Source: Akkermansia sp. (GTDB taxonomy: Bacteria > Verrucomicrobiota > Verrucomicrobiia > Verrucomicrobiales > Akkermansiaceae). Taken from it: DNA of 41,318 nt. A program made the position numbers and the translations under genes. The notes under the pieces were generated by a model. It was given only the letters and a program-made list of their open reading frames with translations. It had not been told where the DNA came from and ran no database searches. The DNA lies in assembly GCA_017415995.1 (NCBI GenBank), contig JAFQDN010000036.1, positions 1-41,318 of the forward strand, read 5' to 3'. Positions 9,465-17,784 of the stretch are shown here, in pieces; positions within the stretch are counted from its first letter, which is position 1; each line of letters opens with the position of its first letter.

Positions 9465-11471
9465 ATGCACAACCGTAAGTTTACACCTCAAATTTTGGCG
9501 CGGGCGACCGGTGCTGCGGATGTAGCGGAGCTTTGTTCATGGCAGCTGAGCGATTTGTTTGCAGCTGTGGAGGACAGGTTGCTCTCATTAGTCGGTTCGC
9601 TGGGGTTTTCGAGTGTTCGCTCGGAATTGATAGAGTCTATGCGGCGAGGTGATGGTTCCCCCCACATTTGCGCAGAGGAAGATGGTACTCCCGTTGGGGT
9701 GTATGTGCTGTGTATCAGCTCAGTGCAGGCCACTGCCGCGCTTAGCCGCCTGCAATATGATTGGGTATGCGCTCACCCCGGGGCTCATATTTTTGTTTTG
9801 CCGTGTGTTGTGCAGCGTGTGAGTGCTACCTCCGCGCGCTGCGTAACGGAAAAATTGTCGGTATTACGAGCCGGTGGTAAATGGGCTGCTGCGGAAGAGA
9901 CTCGTCAATTCCTCCCGCCGGGGATTGCTCCAGCATGTTTTTTGGGGAGCGGAGGCCTCCTTAAAAAGCATACGTTGGTACGGGAGGTAGTGAACGCCGG
10001 GATACGGATATACCCGTATGTGGAGGGGCTGGCTCACAATGGCGATATGCCTCAACACATGCAGTTGTTGGCCTCCGGGGAGGAATCTCCCATGCTGCTG
10101 GTGCTTACGGAAGGTACCCGAGGTGGTGCCGTGCGATTGCGTTATGCGGATTTTTATTCTTGTGATAACCCGGTTAATGAGTTGGAGGTGTATAAAATAA
10201 CACCCCCGCAGGGATTGCAGCTGATGGATTCGCGTGGCGGTATTTACCGTGTTGTTTGTGCGGAGCAACTCATGTTCGGCCATTGCATGAAGATGGGAAT
10301 GCACATGCGCTGGGCTGTCAGTTTGGTTGCTTCCTCCTATACTGCGGGAGGGGATGGAATCTCCTCGCTTTCTCAAAGTTCTGAGTTGTCCACTTGCATT
10401 AATTCCGTGGTGCAATCTGTTTCAGCGGTGCAATTTTGTGGCTTGCCGGGATATTGCTTGCAAGTTCGTGTTAACGATAAGCTGCCGCAGATGTTGTTTA
10501 ATGTTTACGTTTTTGCGCATCAGGCAGAGGGTCGCGTGCCGAAGGTCGGTGATGCTTTCATGGCCGAGGGTATACTTTACGCCGTGCCGGATTCGTTGGT
10601 GGAGGCCGGAGTTTGCTGGGCTGATTCTCCCATAACGGCTGCTGCCGTTATTCAGGATAAGAGGGAGTTGGCCGCTGCTCGCTTTGCATACCGCACTACG
10701 CCCTTGAGCTTGCCCATGGCTGCCATTGGTCAAGCTTTGTTGCAAGCCGGGTGTCGTTTTGAAGAAGAGTTTGACCCGGTATTTCGTTTCGGTCGCCCTG
10801 AGTTCCGTGTGTTGGACTCTCGCGGTCAACGTTTGTTGGTCATGGTTGATACCGTTACCAACGGAATGGAAGACACGCGCGGTTACAGACGGCGTTTTCA
10901 CCCGGATCGCTATCCTTCCCGCATGAAAAAAATGCCGCAGGGGGGTGGCTCTGCCAATATTCTCTTCATTACGGCTTTTGTGAGTGCCATAGCCGGTTCT
11001 GTAACAGATTATAACGTTAAGTGGGAGTTCCATGGTTTCAATATGCCCCTTGAGCTGCCTGCGTGCCTTTCTCACCGTGTTCCGGGGCTGCCTTTGCGAG
11101 CTCCCATTACGGAGGCTGATGCCGCCCGCTTTTTTGCGCGTTGTATGGGCTCGCAATGCTTTGAAGCATTGCTGCCCTATTTGCGGGAAGACGTGTATTA
11201 CCGCTCGGAAACAGCCTCACTGGAGGTTTTCAGTAAGTCCGATATGTTGCGCCATTTGCGCGGGTGTTTCGATAACTGGGCGCAGCATCATGAATTGCCG
11301 AACATTTCCTTTGTAACGGCTTCCGTGCTGTATAAAGGCGTGCGCAAAGCGTGCACAATTGCCCGCCAAAGCGGTGAGTTGATTTCAGCCACCATCTTTA
11401 CCGTGGAAGGTGCTTTTATTACCGGGGCGGAGTCGTTGGCTCCGGAGCAGTTCTCGGATATTGAGGAATAA
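9465..11471 (+). CDS. Unknown protein with a possible NTF2/SnoaL-like C-terminal domain
   Basis: A 668-residue protein I do not recognise. An upstream TTG (9447) is possible, but GGAGGA at 9454-9459 sits 5 nt before ATG 9465, which fixes the start. There is no signal peptide or clear membrane segment, so it is probably cytoplasmic. The last 130 residues (ALLPYLREDVYYRSE..., then two beta-rich stretches) resemble an NTF2/SnoaL-like cone fold. The middle contains a long beta-rich stretch. It lies 21 bp after the ABC pair and 9 bp before another unknown gene, so it is probably in the same operon. The C-terminal fold assignment is tentative. Confidence 0.7.
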   Translation: MHNRKFTPQILARATGAADVAELCSWQLSDLFAAVEDRLLSLVGSLGFSSVRSELIESMRRGDGSPHICAEEDGTPVGVYVLCISSVQATAALSRLQYDWVCAHPGAHIFVLPCVVQRVSATSARCVTEKLSVLRAGGKWAAAEETRQFLPPGIAPACFLGSGGLLKKHTLVREVVNAGIRIYPYVEGLAHNGDMPQHMQLLASGEESPMLLVLTEGTRGGAVRLRYADFYSCDNPVNELEVYKITPPQGLQLMDSRGGIYRVVCAEQLMFGHCMKMGMHMRWAVSLVASSYTAGGDGISSLSQSSELSTCINSVVQSVSAVQFCGLPGYCLQVRVNDKLPQMLFNVYVFAHQAEGRVPKVGDAFMAEGILYAVPDSLVEAGVCWADSPITAAAVIQDKRELAAARFAYRTTPLSLPMAAIGQALLQAGCRFEEEFDPVFRFGRPEFRVLDSRGQRLLVMVDTVTNGMEDTRGYRRRFHPDRYPSRMKKMPQGGGSANILFITAFVSAIAGSVTDYNVKWEFHGFNMPLELPACLSHRVPGLPLRAPITEADAARFFARCMGSQCFEALLPYLREDVYYRSETASLEVFSKSDMLRHLRGCFDNWAQHHELPNISFVTASVLYKGVRKACTIARQSGELISATIFTVEGAFITGAESLAPEQFSDIEE

Positions 11472-11480
11472 ACTTCTGTT

Positions 11481-12317
11481 ATGAAAATACCCCCATACTG
11501 GCTCAAGGAACAGCGCGAGATTGCCGGCCGTGTCCTGCGTTTGTACGGGTCTTCCTTTCTTTCTATGGAGGAGGCTCGACAAGCCTTGGAACAGCGTGCT
11601 CGTTTGTGGGCGGATTATTTGGCGTCGCCTCATGCCGACGCCTCTCGGTTCTCGGTATTTACTCAGTCCTTGCGTGCCATCGCAGCTCTTCCCGGCGAAG
11701 CTGAGTATTGCGTTTCTCTGACGGAGCCTATCGAACGGAGTGTTGATGCCTTTAATGTGCTGACCCGTAACCGGTACGGAGTTTTGGTGCTTAATTCGAC
11801 TGACCATGCCTTTGTGGATGTAGACGATTTTCGTGGCTCTGCCATACTGCGTTTTTTAGGGCTGAGCAAAAAGCCGGAAAGCTTATTGATGGAAGCTGTT
11901 CAAAAGCTTTGCTTGCGGGATGACCGCCTTTCAGCGCGTGTGTATCACACGGCTCATGGGTGGCGTGTTTTGTTGCGCGGACCGGGGGTGGAGCTTGGCT
12001 CTGCTCGCATGGCTGAGTTGTTTTCTGCGTTGCAGGCAGACCCGCTATATGTTTCTCTTTGCCGCAAACAAAAATGCTGGCGTGCCCGTTTGTCTCCTAA
12101 ACCTTTTCACTTGGGTTTACCTCGCTTTCCTCAATTGACGGATTCTGAGCAGGCTGCGCATCAAATGGCTCCTTGGCTTGAGCGTTATGCTGCGGTAACT
12201 GCTCCTTTTGCCGTGTGCAGGCTATTGGACTCCTTCGGCCCGTCCTTCCATTCAACTGTTATGGAATTGCATGATGCTTATACCCGAGCCCTTTGTCCGG
12301 ACCGGCCCTTGGCCTGA
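11481..12317 (+). CDS. Unknown protein, weakly reminiscent of archaeo-eukaryotic primase-like proteins
   Basis: A 278-residue soluble protein following the 668-residue unknown by 9 bp. A hydrophobic strand leading into AFVDVDDF (about residues 110-117) and a later VYHTAHGWRVLL (about 153-164) resemble, in order and spacing, the acidic and His/Gly/Arg motifs of the archaeo-eukaryotic primase fold. The third acidic motif is not evident, so this is a hint only. The C-terminus (CRLLDSFGP...ALCPDRPLA) is conserved-looking. There is no Shine-Dalgarno before ATG 11481; translation may be coupled to the upstream gene. Confidence 0.65.
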   Translation: MKIPPYWLKEQREIAGRVLRLYGSSFLSMEEARQALEQRARLWADYLASPHADASRFSVFTQSLRAIAALPGEAEYCVSLTEPIERSVDAFNVLTRNRYGVLVLNSTDHAFVDVDDFRGSAILRFLGLSKKPESLLMEAVQKLCLRDDRLSARVYHTAHGWRVLLRGPGVELGSARMAELFSALQADPLYVSLCRKQKCWRARLSPKPFHLGLPRFPQLTDSEQAAHQMAPWLERYAAVTAPFAVCRLLDSFGPSFHSTVMELHDAYTRALCPDRPLA

Positions 12318-12350
12318 ATCCTTTTTTGGAGGCGGAGTCGGATTAAATGC

Positions 12351-12378
12351 TTGCAAAGTGGTGGGAATTTGGTAGACT
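12351..12378 (+). promoter_or_regulatory. Leaderless promoter of the SGNH hydrolase gene
   Basis: TTGCAA (12351-12356), a 16-nt spacer and TAGACT (12373-12378) are followed by only 6 nt before ATG 12385. Transcription would begin at or beside the A of the start codon. Confidence 0.55.
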
Positions 12379-12384
12379 GAAAGC

Positions 12385-13824
12385 ATGAACAAGGCTATTT
12401 TGAGCATACTGGCCGCACTCATGGTGACGGGAGGAGGAAGCGTAGATGCAGCAGCTGCTGCCCCGCCGGAGTTGGGTAATGTCATGTTTGTGGGAGATTC
12501 CATTACCCATGGCTACGGCGCACCTTCATACCGCTGGCCGTTGCATAAGATATTGGTGGACAATGGTGTGGTGTTTGTTGCCGTCGGTGTAACCCAAGGT
12601 AATCAGAATCCGCGTTTCAGCGTGGCTCCGGGTACGGAATATGCCGGTGTACCATTTAACAACCGTCACTCTGCCATGAGCAGTGAACGCGCATATGAAA
12701 TAGCCGGTCGTATTAATAAGTCCGGCCGCTTGGGTAATTCTTCCATTAAGGATTGGCTGGGGCTTAATACTAAGTATTCCGGGAACTTTAAGCTGGATAC
12801 CTCCACTCAAATGCCCGATGTTATGGTGATGATGATTGGCACGAATGATACGCTTTCTGACTTCGGTAACAAAGGCGGTATTGGTGCCGGGGATAACATG
12901 AAAATTGTTCAGAAGAATCTCATTGGCACCCGCAAAGGTAAAAAATGGAGTGGTGACGGTGATTTGGATGCCATTGTGGATTCCATGCGTAAAGCAAATC
13001 CGAATGTCCGCATTTTAGTGCTTACGATTCCTACATGGCATGATGTACGCCACAATAATAACCGGGCTTCTGACTTTGAGGCCATTATGAAATATAACGA
13101 GGAGCTGAAACAATGGGCTGAGTTCAAAAAGGTGGAGGTTGCGGAGGTTAATAAAGGGTTGATTGATCCCTCTCGTGAGGATAAACCCGGTGTCGCAGAA
13201 CCTCAGTTCTTTAATGCTCACGACAAGTTGCATCCTACGGTGCAGGGAGATTTGCTCATTGCTGCCGAGGTCGCGGATGCTTTGGGTATCCCGGGCAGAA
13301 CCGTCGGTTTGGCGCGTAAAAACGCCGAGGAGTTTGTTCAGGTGCAATTGAATGGTAAAAAATTAACCAAGACGGTGGCATCTCCGCTTCCTCAGCCTGA
13401 TGCTGATTCTTTTACCGCTTCTGTCACCTGTCGTGTGGGTAATGGCTCGGAAGACGGATGGAATAAAACGGACGGCTTGCGTCTTACTGTGGGCAATGGA
13501 ACACTTACCGGTGTGCTGACGGTTACGGAATCTGCCATTATCTGGGGTGAAAAGGCCGATTCCGTGCTGTATTGCGCGGATATGTCCGTTAATTCCGAGG
13601 AATTGCGAGTTGCAGCCGTTCCGGGGGATAATGCGCAAGGGCGTACGCCCGGATTCTATGTGTGGTTAGGCGATCGCCTTATCGGTGAAGCCCTTCCCGG
13701 TATGGACTCCGCTTCCAATGGCCATGTACCCGGCTTTATCTTGTCGCCTCGCGGTGATGTACCTGTCTTCATCAACGGGGCTGCTCTTACGGATGGTGCT
13801 TTTGCCCCGTGCTCTCTGCAATAA
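12385..13824 (+). CDS. Secreted SGNH/GDSL hydrolase (carbohydrate-esterase-like)
   Basis: A 479-residue exported hydrolase. Residues 1-25 form a signal peptide with an AAAAA-type end. The SGNH fold follows: block I VGDSITHG with nucleophile Ser39, block III MIGTND near residue 150, and block V DKLHPT near residue 280 supplying Asp/His. After about residue 300 a beta-rich C-terminal part, possibly a binding module, extends to the end. Members of this fold remove acetyl or acyl groups from glycans. A convergent sialate-O-acetylesterase gene lies 99 bp away, suggesting a glycan-deacetylation role. Confidence 0.85.
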   Translation: MNKAILSILAALMVTGGGSVDAAAAAPPELGNVMFVGDSITHGYGAPSYRWPLHKILVDNGVVFVAVGVTQGNQNPRFSVAPGTEYAGVPFNNRHSAMSSERAYEIAGRINKSGRLGNSSIKDWLGLNTKYSGNFKLDTSTQMPDVMVMMIGTNDTLSDFGNKGGIGAGDNMKIVQKNLIGTRKGKKWSGDGDLDAIVDSMRKANPNVRILVLTIPTWHDVRHNNNRASDFEAIMKYNEELKQWAEFKKVEVAEVNKGLIDPSREDKPGVAEPQFFNAHDKLHPTVQGDLLIAAEVADALGIPGRTVGLARKNAEEFVQVQLNGKKLTKTVASPLPQPDADSFTASVTCRVGNGSEDGWNKTDGLRLTVGNGTLTGVLTVTESAIIWGEKADSVLYCADMSVNSEELRVAAVPGDNAQGRTPGFYVWLGDRLIGEALPGMDSASNGHVPGFILSPRGDVPVFINGAALTDGAFAPCSLQ

Positions 13825-13840
13825 AGGGCTATTTCCTTTT

Positions 13841-13884
13841 AACAAGAATGCACAGCAGGTGTTTTCCTGCTGTGCATTCTTGTT
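13841..13884. terminator. Strong bidirectional terminator hairpin
   Basis: A perfect 19-bp inverted repeat (13841-13859 and 13866-13884) with a 6-nt loop lies between two convergent esterase genes. Short T or A tracts on both sides let it act in either direction. Confidence 0.8.
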
Positions 13885-13923
13885 TGTGCTCCTCCCTTAA
13901 AAAGGGACGAACGCTACAACGTG

Positions 13924-15423
13924 TTAGTTGCCTTTTTTAGGATTGAATGCCGGAGCATACGGTACGGCCGGCAGTCCGGCAGAATTCGTCAGGTTTGGCT
14001 CCATATAGGTGTACCAAGCATAGCGTACATGCTTGGGCTTTTTCACCTTATCGCAGCTCAAAACAACGGTTTCTCCTTGGATGGATGCTTCTGCCGGGAA
14101 GAATTCTTTGCCGTCGGCAGATACCTCGAACCCGACCGGCGCCTTGCCGTCCGTTGTTTTCAGACCATCTGCGTACTGATAATGTAGGGTAATGCCATCG
14201 CTCGTTGTCTGTACCTTGGTGACAACCGGCCCGCTGAAAGGAACATCTTTGCCGTAGACTTGCGCTGCCGCAAGGTTTGCGAGGCGAGTGCCTACTTCAA
14301 GTTTGCGCGGAGGATGCACGTCGCTGTTGGTAGAGCCCAAGTCTATGGTGGTGAGCGTGTATACGCTTGGCAGACGCTTAGCTGCGCTGCGCTGCACGTG
14401 GCGGAACTCCGGCCAGTATGCGCGCAGTTTGGATTTGTCATTAATGCGTGGCAGCTCTACCATAAGGAAAGGCAGCTCTTTGTTGCCGAACTCAGCACGC
14501 CAGCCGTTAATCATATCAGTCAGTAGCGTGTAGTTTTGTTTGCGGTCTTCAATCTCCGCATCGCTTTCTCCTTGGTACCATATGACGCCTGCTACCGGAA
14601 AATCCACCCACGGCGCTATCCCCGTTTCAAACAGGTATGCCGGCTTGTAGGGGTGAGGCGCATTCAAATCCTTGCCTATGTTTTGCCGGGCTCTCCCGCG
14701 TACCCAATCGGACATGTATTTGCTCTCCAACCATTTGGCGCTGAGACATTCTTTGTATTTCTTTTTCAGAACACCGGGGGGCATCCATGCCATCATTTCC
14801 GAGCCTCCGAGGGATGCGTGAACTACGGCAACGGGTACGCCGAGTTGCTTTTGAAGTTCTCTGCCGAAGTAGTAACCGACGGCACTCATATTGGCGCGTG
14901 CCTGCGGGGAGTTTGTGCTCCAGCTACCCTGGTACATCTGTTTGTCGAGCAAGATTTTTTGCAGGGTTGCATCATATGCCTTGGCATTGGTATGCACCTG
15001 TGGCTGGGAGTGGTAAAAACGGAAAAGCGGCGTTTCTGCTTCTTGCAGGGAATTGCGGTCTCCGGTTTGGTTGAGCCTCCAAAGCATGTTGGATTGCCCG
15101 GAGGCCACCCATACTTCACCTACCAGCACATTGCTGAGTACCAGTTTATCCTCCCCCTGGGTGATGGTAAGTTCTTGCCCCTCTGCATTTGGCTGCATCG
15201 GTTCCAATACGGCTTTCCATTTGCCGTTTTTTGCCTTGCATTCCACCGTTTGCCCATTGAAGGTAACGGTTACTTTTCCCTTGCCATCACATGTACCGCA
15301 GATGGGGACTCGTTTCCCTTGCTGCAGCACCATGTTGTCTGCGTAGATTGCATCCGTCTTGATTTCTGCTTGGGCACACAGCGGTGCCAGCATTGCCAGC
15401 GAAAGTATGAAGCGCGTCTTCAT
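13924..15423 (-). CDS. Secreted sialate O-acetylesterase
   Basis: A 499-residue exported esterase. A signal peptide ends near residue 20 (APLCAQAEI). The sialate O-acetylesterase domain (SASA) has GQSNM with nucleophile Ser111, a WYQGESD motif near residue 295, and DVHPP near residue 399 supplying the Asp/His pair. It removes O-acetyl groups from sialic acids or other sugars, exposing mucin glycans to glycosidases. Length and layout are normal for the family. A TATAAA (15437-15432) ends 8 nt before the ATG, so the mRNA may be leaderless. It converges with the SGNH hydrolase gene. Confidence 0.9.
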   Translation of the reverse strand: MKTRFILSLAMLAPLCAQAEIKTDAIYADNMVLQQGKRVPICGTCDGKGKVTVTFNGQTVECKAKNGKWKAVLEPMQPNAEGQELTITQGEDKLVLSNVLVGEVWVASGQSNMLWRLNQTGDRNSLQEAETPLFRFYHSQPQVHTNAKAYDATLQKILLDKQMYQGSWSTNSPQARANMSAVGYYFGRELQKQLGVPVAVVHASLGGSEMMAWMPPGVLKKKYKECLSAKWLESKYMSDWVRGRARQNIGKDLNAPHPYKPAYLFETGIAPWVDFPVAGVIWYQGESDAEIEDRKQNYTLLTDMINGWRAEFGNKELPFLMVELPRINDKSKLRAYWPEFRHVQRSAAKRLPSVYTLTTIDLGSTNSDVHPPRKLEVGTRLANLAAAQVYGKDVPFSGPVVTKVQTTSDGITLHYQYADGLKTTDGKAPVGFEVSADGKEFFPAEASIQGETVVLSCDKVKKPKHVRYAWYTYMEPNLTNSAGLPAVPYAPAFNPKKGN

Positions 15424-15431
15424 GCTTAGAC

Positions 15432-15437
15432 TTTATA
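15432..15437 (-). promoter_or_regulatory. Candidate -10 box of the sialate O-acetylesterase gene
   Basis: TATAAA on the minus strand ends 8 nt before ATG 15423. No good -35 box is seen at 16-18 nt, so only the -10 is marked. Confidence 0.35.
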
Positions 15438-15502
15438 ATATTTCTAGGATTAAAGCGAGAAAAAAACGCATGCTTTGTCTTTTTTTGTGCTTGTGTTGCC
15501 TG

Positions 15503-16486
15503 TTATTTCAGGCAGCCGGGGCAATTGCGGACAAAATGCCCCGGTGAGGCTTCGATGATGGGCGGTATTTGTTCCGTGAGGCAAAGTTCCGGATTCCCGA
15601 TAGTGTTGCGAGGACGGAAGGTGCATCCTCGGACCGGCTCTCGGAGTGTGGGCGGAAGCCCGGGGATGGTTTGTAATTTGCTTCCTTTAGCGTGGGTGGA
15701 CGGAATGGATGCCATGAGGGCTCGTGTGTATGCATGCAGGGGATGCGTCAGTAACTCCTGCGCGGGGGCACTTTCCAATATGCTCCCCGCGTACATGACT
15801 TGAATGCGGTGTGCATATTGGCGCACTACTCCCAAATCATGGGTGATAAGGATGATGGCTGTGCCCAGTTCTTCTTGCCTTGCACGCAGAAGGTCTAACA
15901 CTTGTTTTTGCACGGTGACATCCAGAGCCGTGGTAGGTTCATCTGCAATGAGTAGCTGAGGGCGGGTGATGAGCGCCATGGCTATCATCACCCGTTGGCG
16001 CATGCCTCCGGAAAACTCGTGCGGATATGCTTTGGCGCGTCTTTCCGGCTCCGGTATGCCCACTCTTGCCAACTCTTCAATTGCGAGCTTGCGTGCTTCT
16101 TTCCACCTCATCCCTCGGTGTATGACTAATGGCTCTGCTACTTGGTCACCGATTGTCATGCACGGATTCAGACTTGTCATCGGGTCTTGGAATATCATGG
16201 AAATGTTGTTCCCTCGCAGTCGGGATAATTCCTTTTCTCCCATTTTCAGCAAATCCTGTCCGTTAAAAAGCGCTTGTGCTCGCTCCGGTATCCGGGCCGG
16301 TGGCTTCGGTAATAGTCCCATCAGGGCGGAACACGTAACGGATTTCCCGGAGCCGGATTCCCCCACTATTCCCAGGGTTTCTCCTTTTTCAATCCCAAAG
16401 CTGACATCTGTTACAGCGTAACTTACTCCTGCGCGGTTTCTGAACTCCACGCTTAAATTCCTTACTTGTAACATTGCCGTGCTCAT
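15503..16486 (-). CDS. Oligopeptide/dipeptide ABC transporter ATP-binding protein (OppD/DppD type)
   Basis: A 327-residue ATPase of a peptide importer: Walker A GESGSGKS (about 42-49), signature FSGGMRQR, Walker B LLIADE, and the C-terminal oligopeptide extension with RGCTFRPR and a terminal cysteine region (CPGC) typical of OppD/DppD. An upstream ATG at 16507 is open, but GGGGAG sits 8 nt before ATG 16486, so I chose that. No permease, binding protein or partner OppF/DppF gene lies next to it, which is unusual because these usually sit in one operon. Confidence 0.85.
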   Translation of the reverse strand: MSTAMLQVRNLSVEFRNRAGVSYAVTDVSFGIEKGETLGIVGESGSGKSVTCSALMGLLPKPPARIPERAQALFNGQDLLKMGEKELSRLRGNNISMIFQDPMTSLNPCMTIGDQVAEPLVIHRGMRWKEARKLAIEELARVGIPEPERRAKAYPHEFSGGMRQRVMIAMALITRPQLLIADEPTTALDVTVQKQVLDLLRARQEELGTAIILITHDLGVVRQYAHRIQVMYAGSILESAPAQELLTHPLHAYTRALMASIPSTHAKGSKLQTIPGLPPTLREPVRGCTFRPRNTIGNPELCLTEQIPPIIEASPGHFVRNCPGCLK

Positions 16487-16575
16487 GTCTGCTCCCCATT
16501 CTAGCATGCTTTACTTCACTTTGCAAGAGCGGACCCGGAATTTGACTTGCCTGCCTTTGCCTAGGGCTGTATGCA

Positions 16576-17634
16576 TCAATGAATACCGGCCTCCGTTACT
16601 ACTGCCGGTACGGCGTGTCCGTGTATGATGATGCGTACCGGAGTGCCCGGGTGACTGTATTTGGTGCACAGCATGGCCAATGCGACTCCATGACTGAGCG
16701 CCGGAGATATGCACCCACTGGTAACGGTGCCCACTTTTTGACCATACAGGTTCTTTACCACATCCCCCTTGCGTGGTGTGTCACTTTCTTCTGCACACCG
16801 CAGGGGGGTAAGTCTTTTATCGTGTTTCGGGCTTGCTTCGTAGTTTTCTTTTCCCAAGTAGGGTTTGCTGTGGTGGCACATGTGCTCCAGCGAGGCCTCG
16901 GAGGGTGTCAGGTTTTGCGTATCAAAGGTAGCAGAGGCCAGTCCCTGTTCCAATCTCAGGCATTCACGGGCATCCATCCCGCAGGGAATTGCACCGGCTG
17001 CCATGAATGACTTGAACCACGCTATGCCACGGTTAGCCTCACAGAAAAACTCGAATCCTGTTGTTGTTCTCGTTTTTTGCTTGCGGATGATGTGAATCCG
17101 ACTCCCCCGGTAGCGCATACTTTCATAACTACCCTCAGCCGGATATTCTAAATCCGGCATTACTTTTCGGAATATTGCTTCACTATCCGGACCTTGCAAA
17201 CTCATGGCGCTCAGGTTCCCTGTTACGTTCTGTACGGTGACCTCACCGGGTGGCAGGTGTTTGCGCAACCATTGCTCAACCGTATCTTCCTGTGCCGCTG
17301 AGCCGATGATGAAGTATTGCTCCCCGTTTTCCCGACAAAGAAGTATCTTGTCGATGATAACCCCTTGCCTATTGAGTAATAAAGTGTCGTAGCAATGTCC
17401 GTCTGCTGTGTGCTCTACGTTATTGCAACATATTTTGTCCAACAGTGCTTCGGCTGCCTTTCCCTGTATGCTGAATTTGCTCAGATGGGATATGTCAAAT
17501 ATGCCACAGGCAGAGCGTGCCGCCAAATGCTCATCCACCAAATTCGTGTATCGGCGTGGCATGTTCCACCCTTCTTCATTACCCATGGTAGCCCCCAAGT
17601 GTGTGTGCAGTGCTTGTATCGGTGTATGTTTCAT
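16576..17634 (-). CDS. gcvT: Glycine cleavage system T protein (aminomethyltransferase)
   Basis: A 352-residue GcvT-family protein. It has the N-terminal folate-binding fold (MGNEEGWNMPRRYTN, then GIFDISHLSKFSIQG) and a late PYLGKENY motif near residue 260. The family releases ammonia from the aminomethyl group carried by H protein and passes the carbon to tetrahydrofolate. In-frame ATGs at 17643 and 17670 are also possible; the family N-terminus (KHTPIQALHTHLGA) favours 17634. The usual glycine pocket reads GVIIDKILL rather than the common GGVIDDLIV. gcvH and gcvP are not adjacent. Confidence 0.85.
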   Translation of the reverse strand: MKHTPIQALHTHLGATMGNEEGWNMPRRYTNLVDEHLAARSACGIFDISHLSKFSIQGKAAEALLDKICCNNVEHTADGHCYDTLLLNRQGVIIDKILLCRENGEQYFIIGSAAQEDTVEQWLRKHLPPGEVTVQNVTGNLSAMSLQGPDSEAIFRKVMPDLEYPAEGSYESMRYRGSRIHIIRKQKTRTTTGFEFFCEANRGIAWFKSFMAAGAIPCGMDARECLRLEQGLASATFDTQNLTPSEASLEHMCHHSKPYLGKENYEASPKHDKRLTPLRCAEESDTPRKGDVVKNLYGQKVGTVTSGCISPALSHGVALAMLCTKYSHPGTPVRIIIHGHAVPAVVTEAGIH

Positions 17635-17745
17635 GATGCTCATCTTGTCATCTATTCTTTTTCTTTTCAAGGTGTTAGTGCTAACAAGTTGACTTCCGTT
17701 AAACGCTTTTTTTTATGCGGGAATGTTGGGTGGCGCAATCCGAGC

Positions 17746-17774
17746 TTGCTTTTTGACGAGCCTTCGTGTAATCT
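17746..17774 (+). promoter_or_regulatory. Promoter of argH
   Basis: TTGCTT (17746-17751), a 17-nt spacer and TAATCT (17769-17774) end 10 nt before ATG 17785, predicting a leader of only about 4 nt. It excludes the longer upstream reading frame as the start. Confidence 0.55.
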
Positions 17775-17784
17775 GCTCTGCGTT

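Noticed and set aside
17395..17784. A 130-residue N-terminal extension of argininosuccinate lyase
   Set aside because: It overlaps gcvT on the other strand and the argH promoter; the family starts at the WTGRFS segment.
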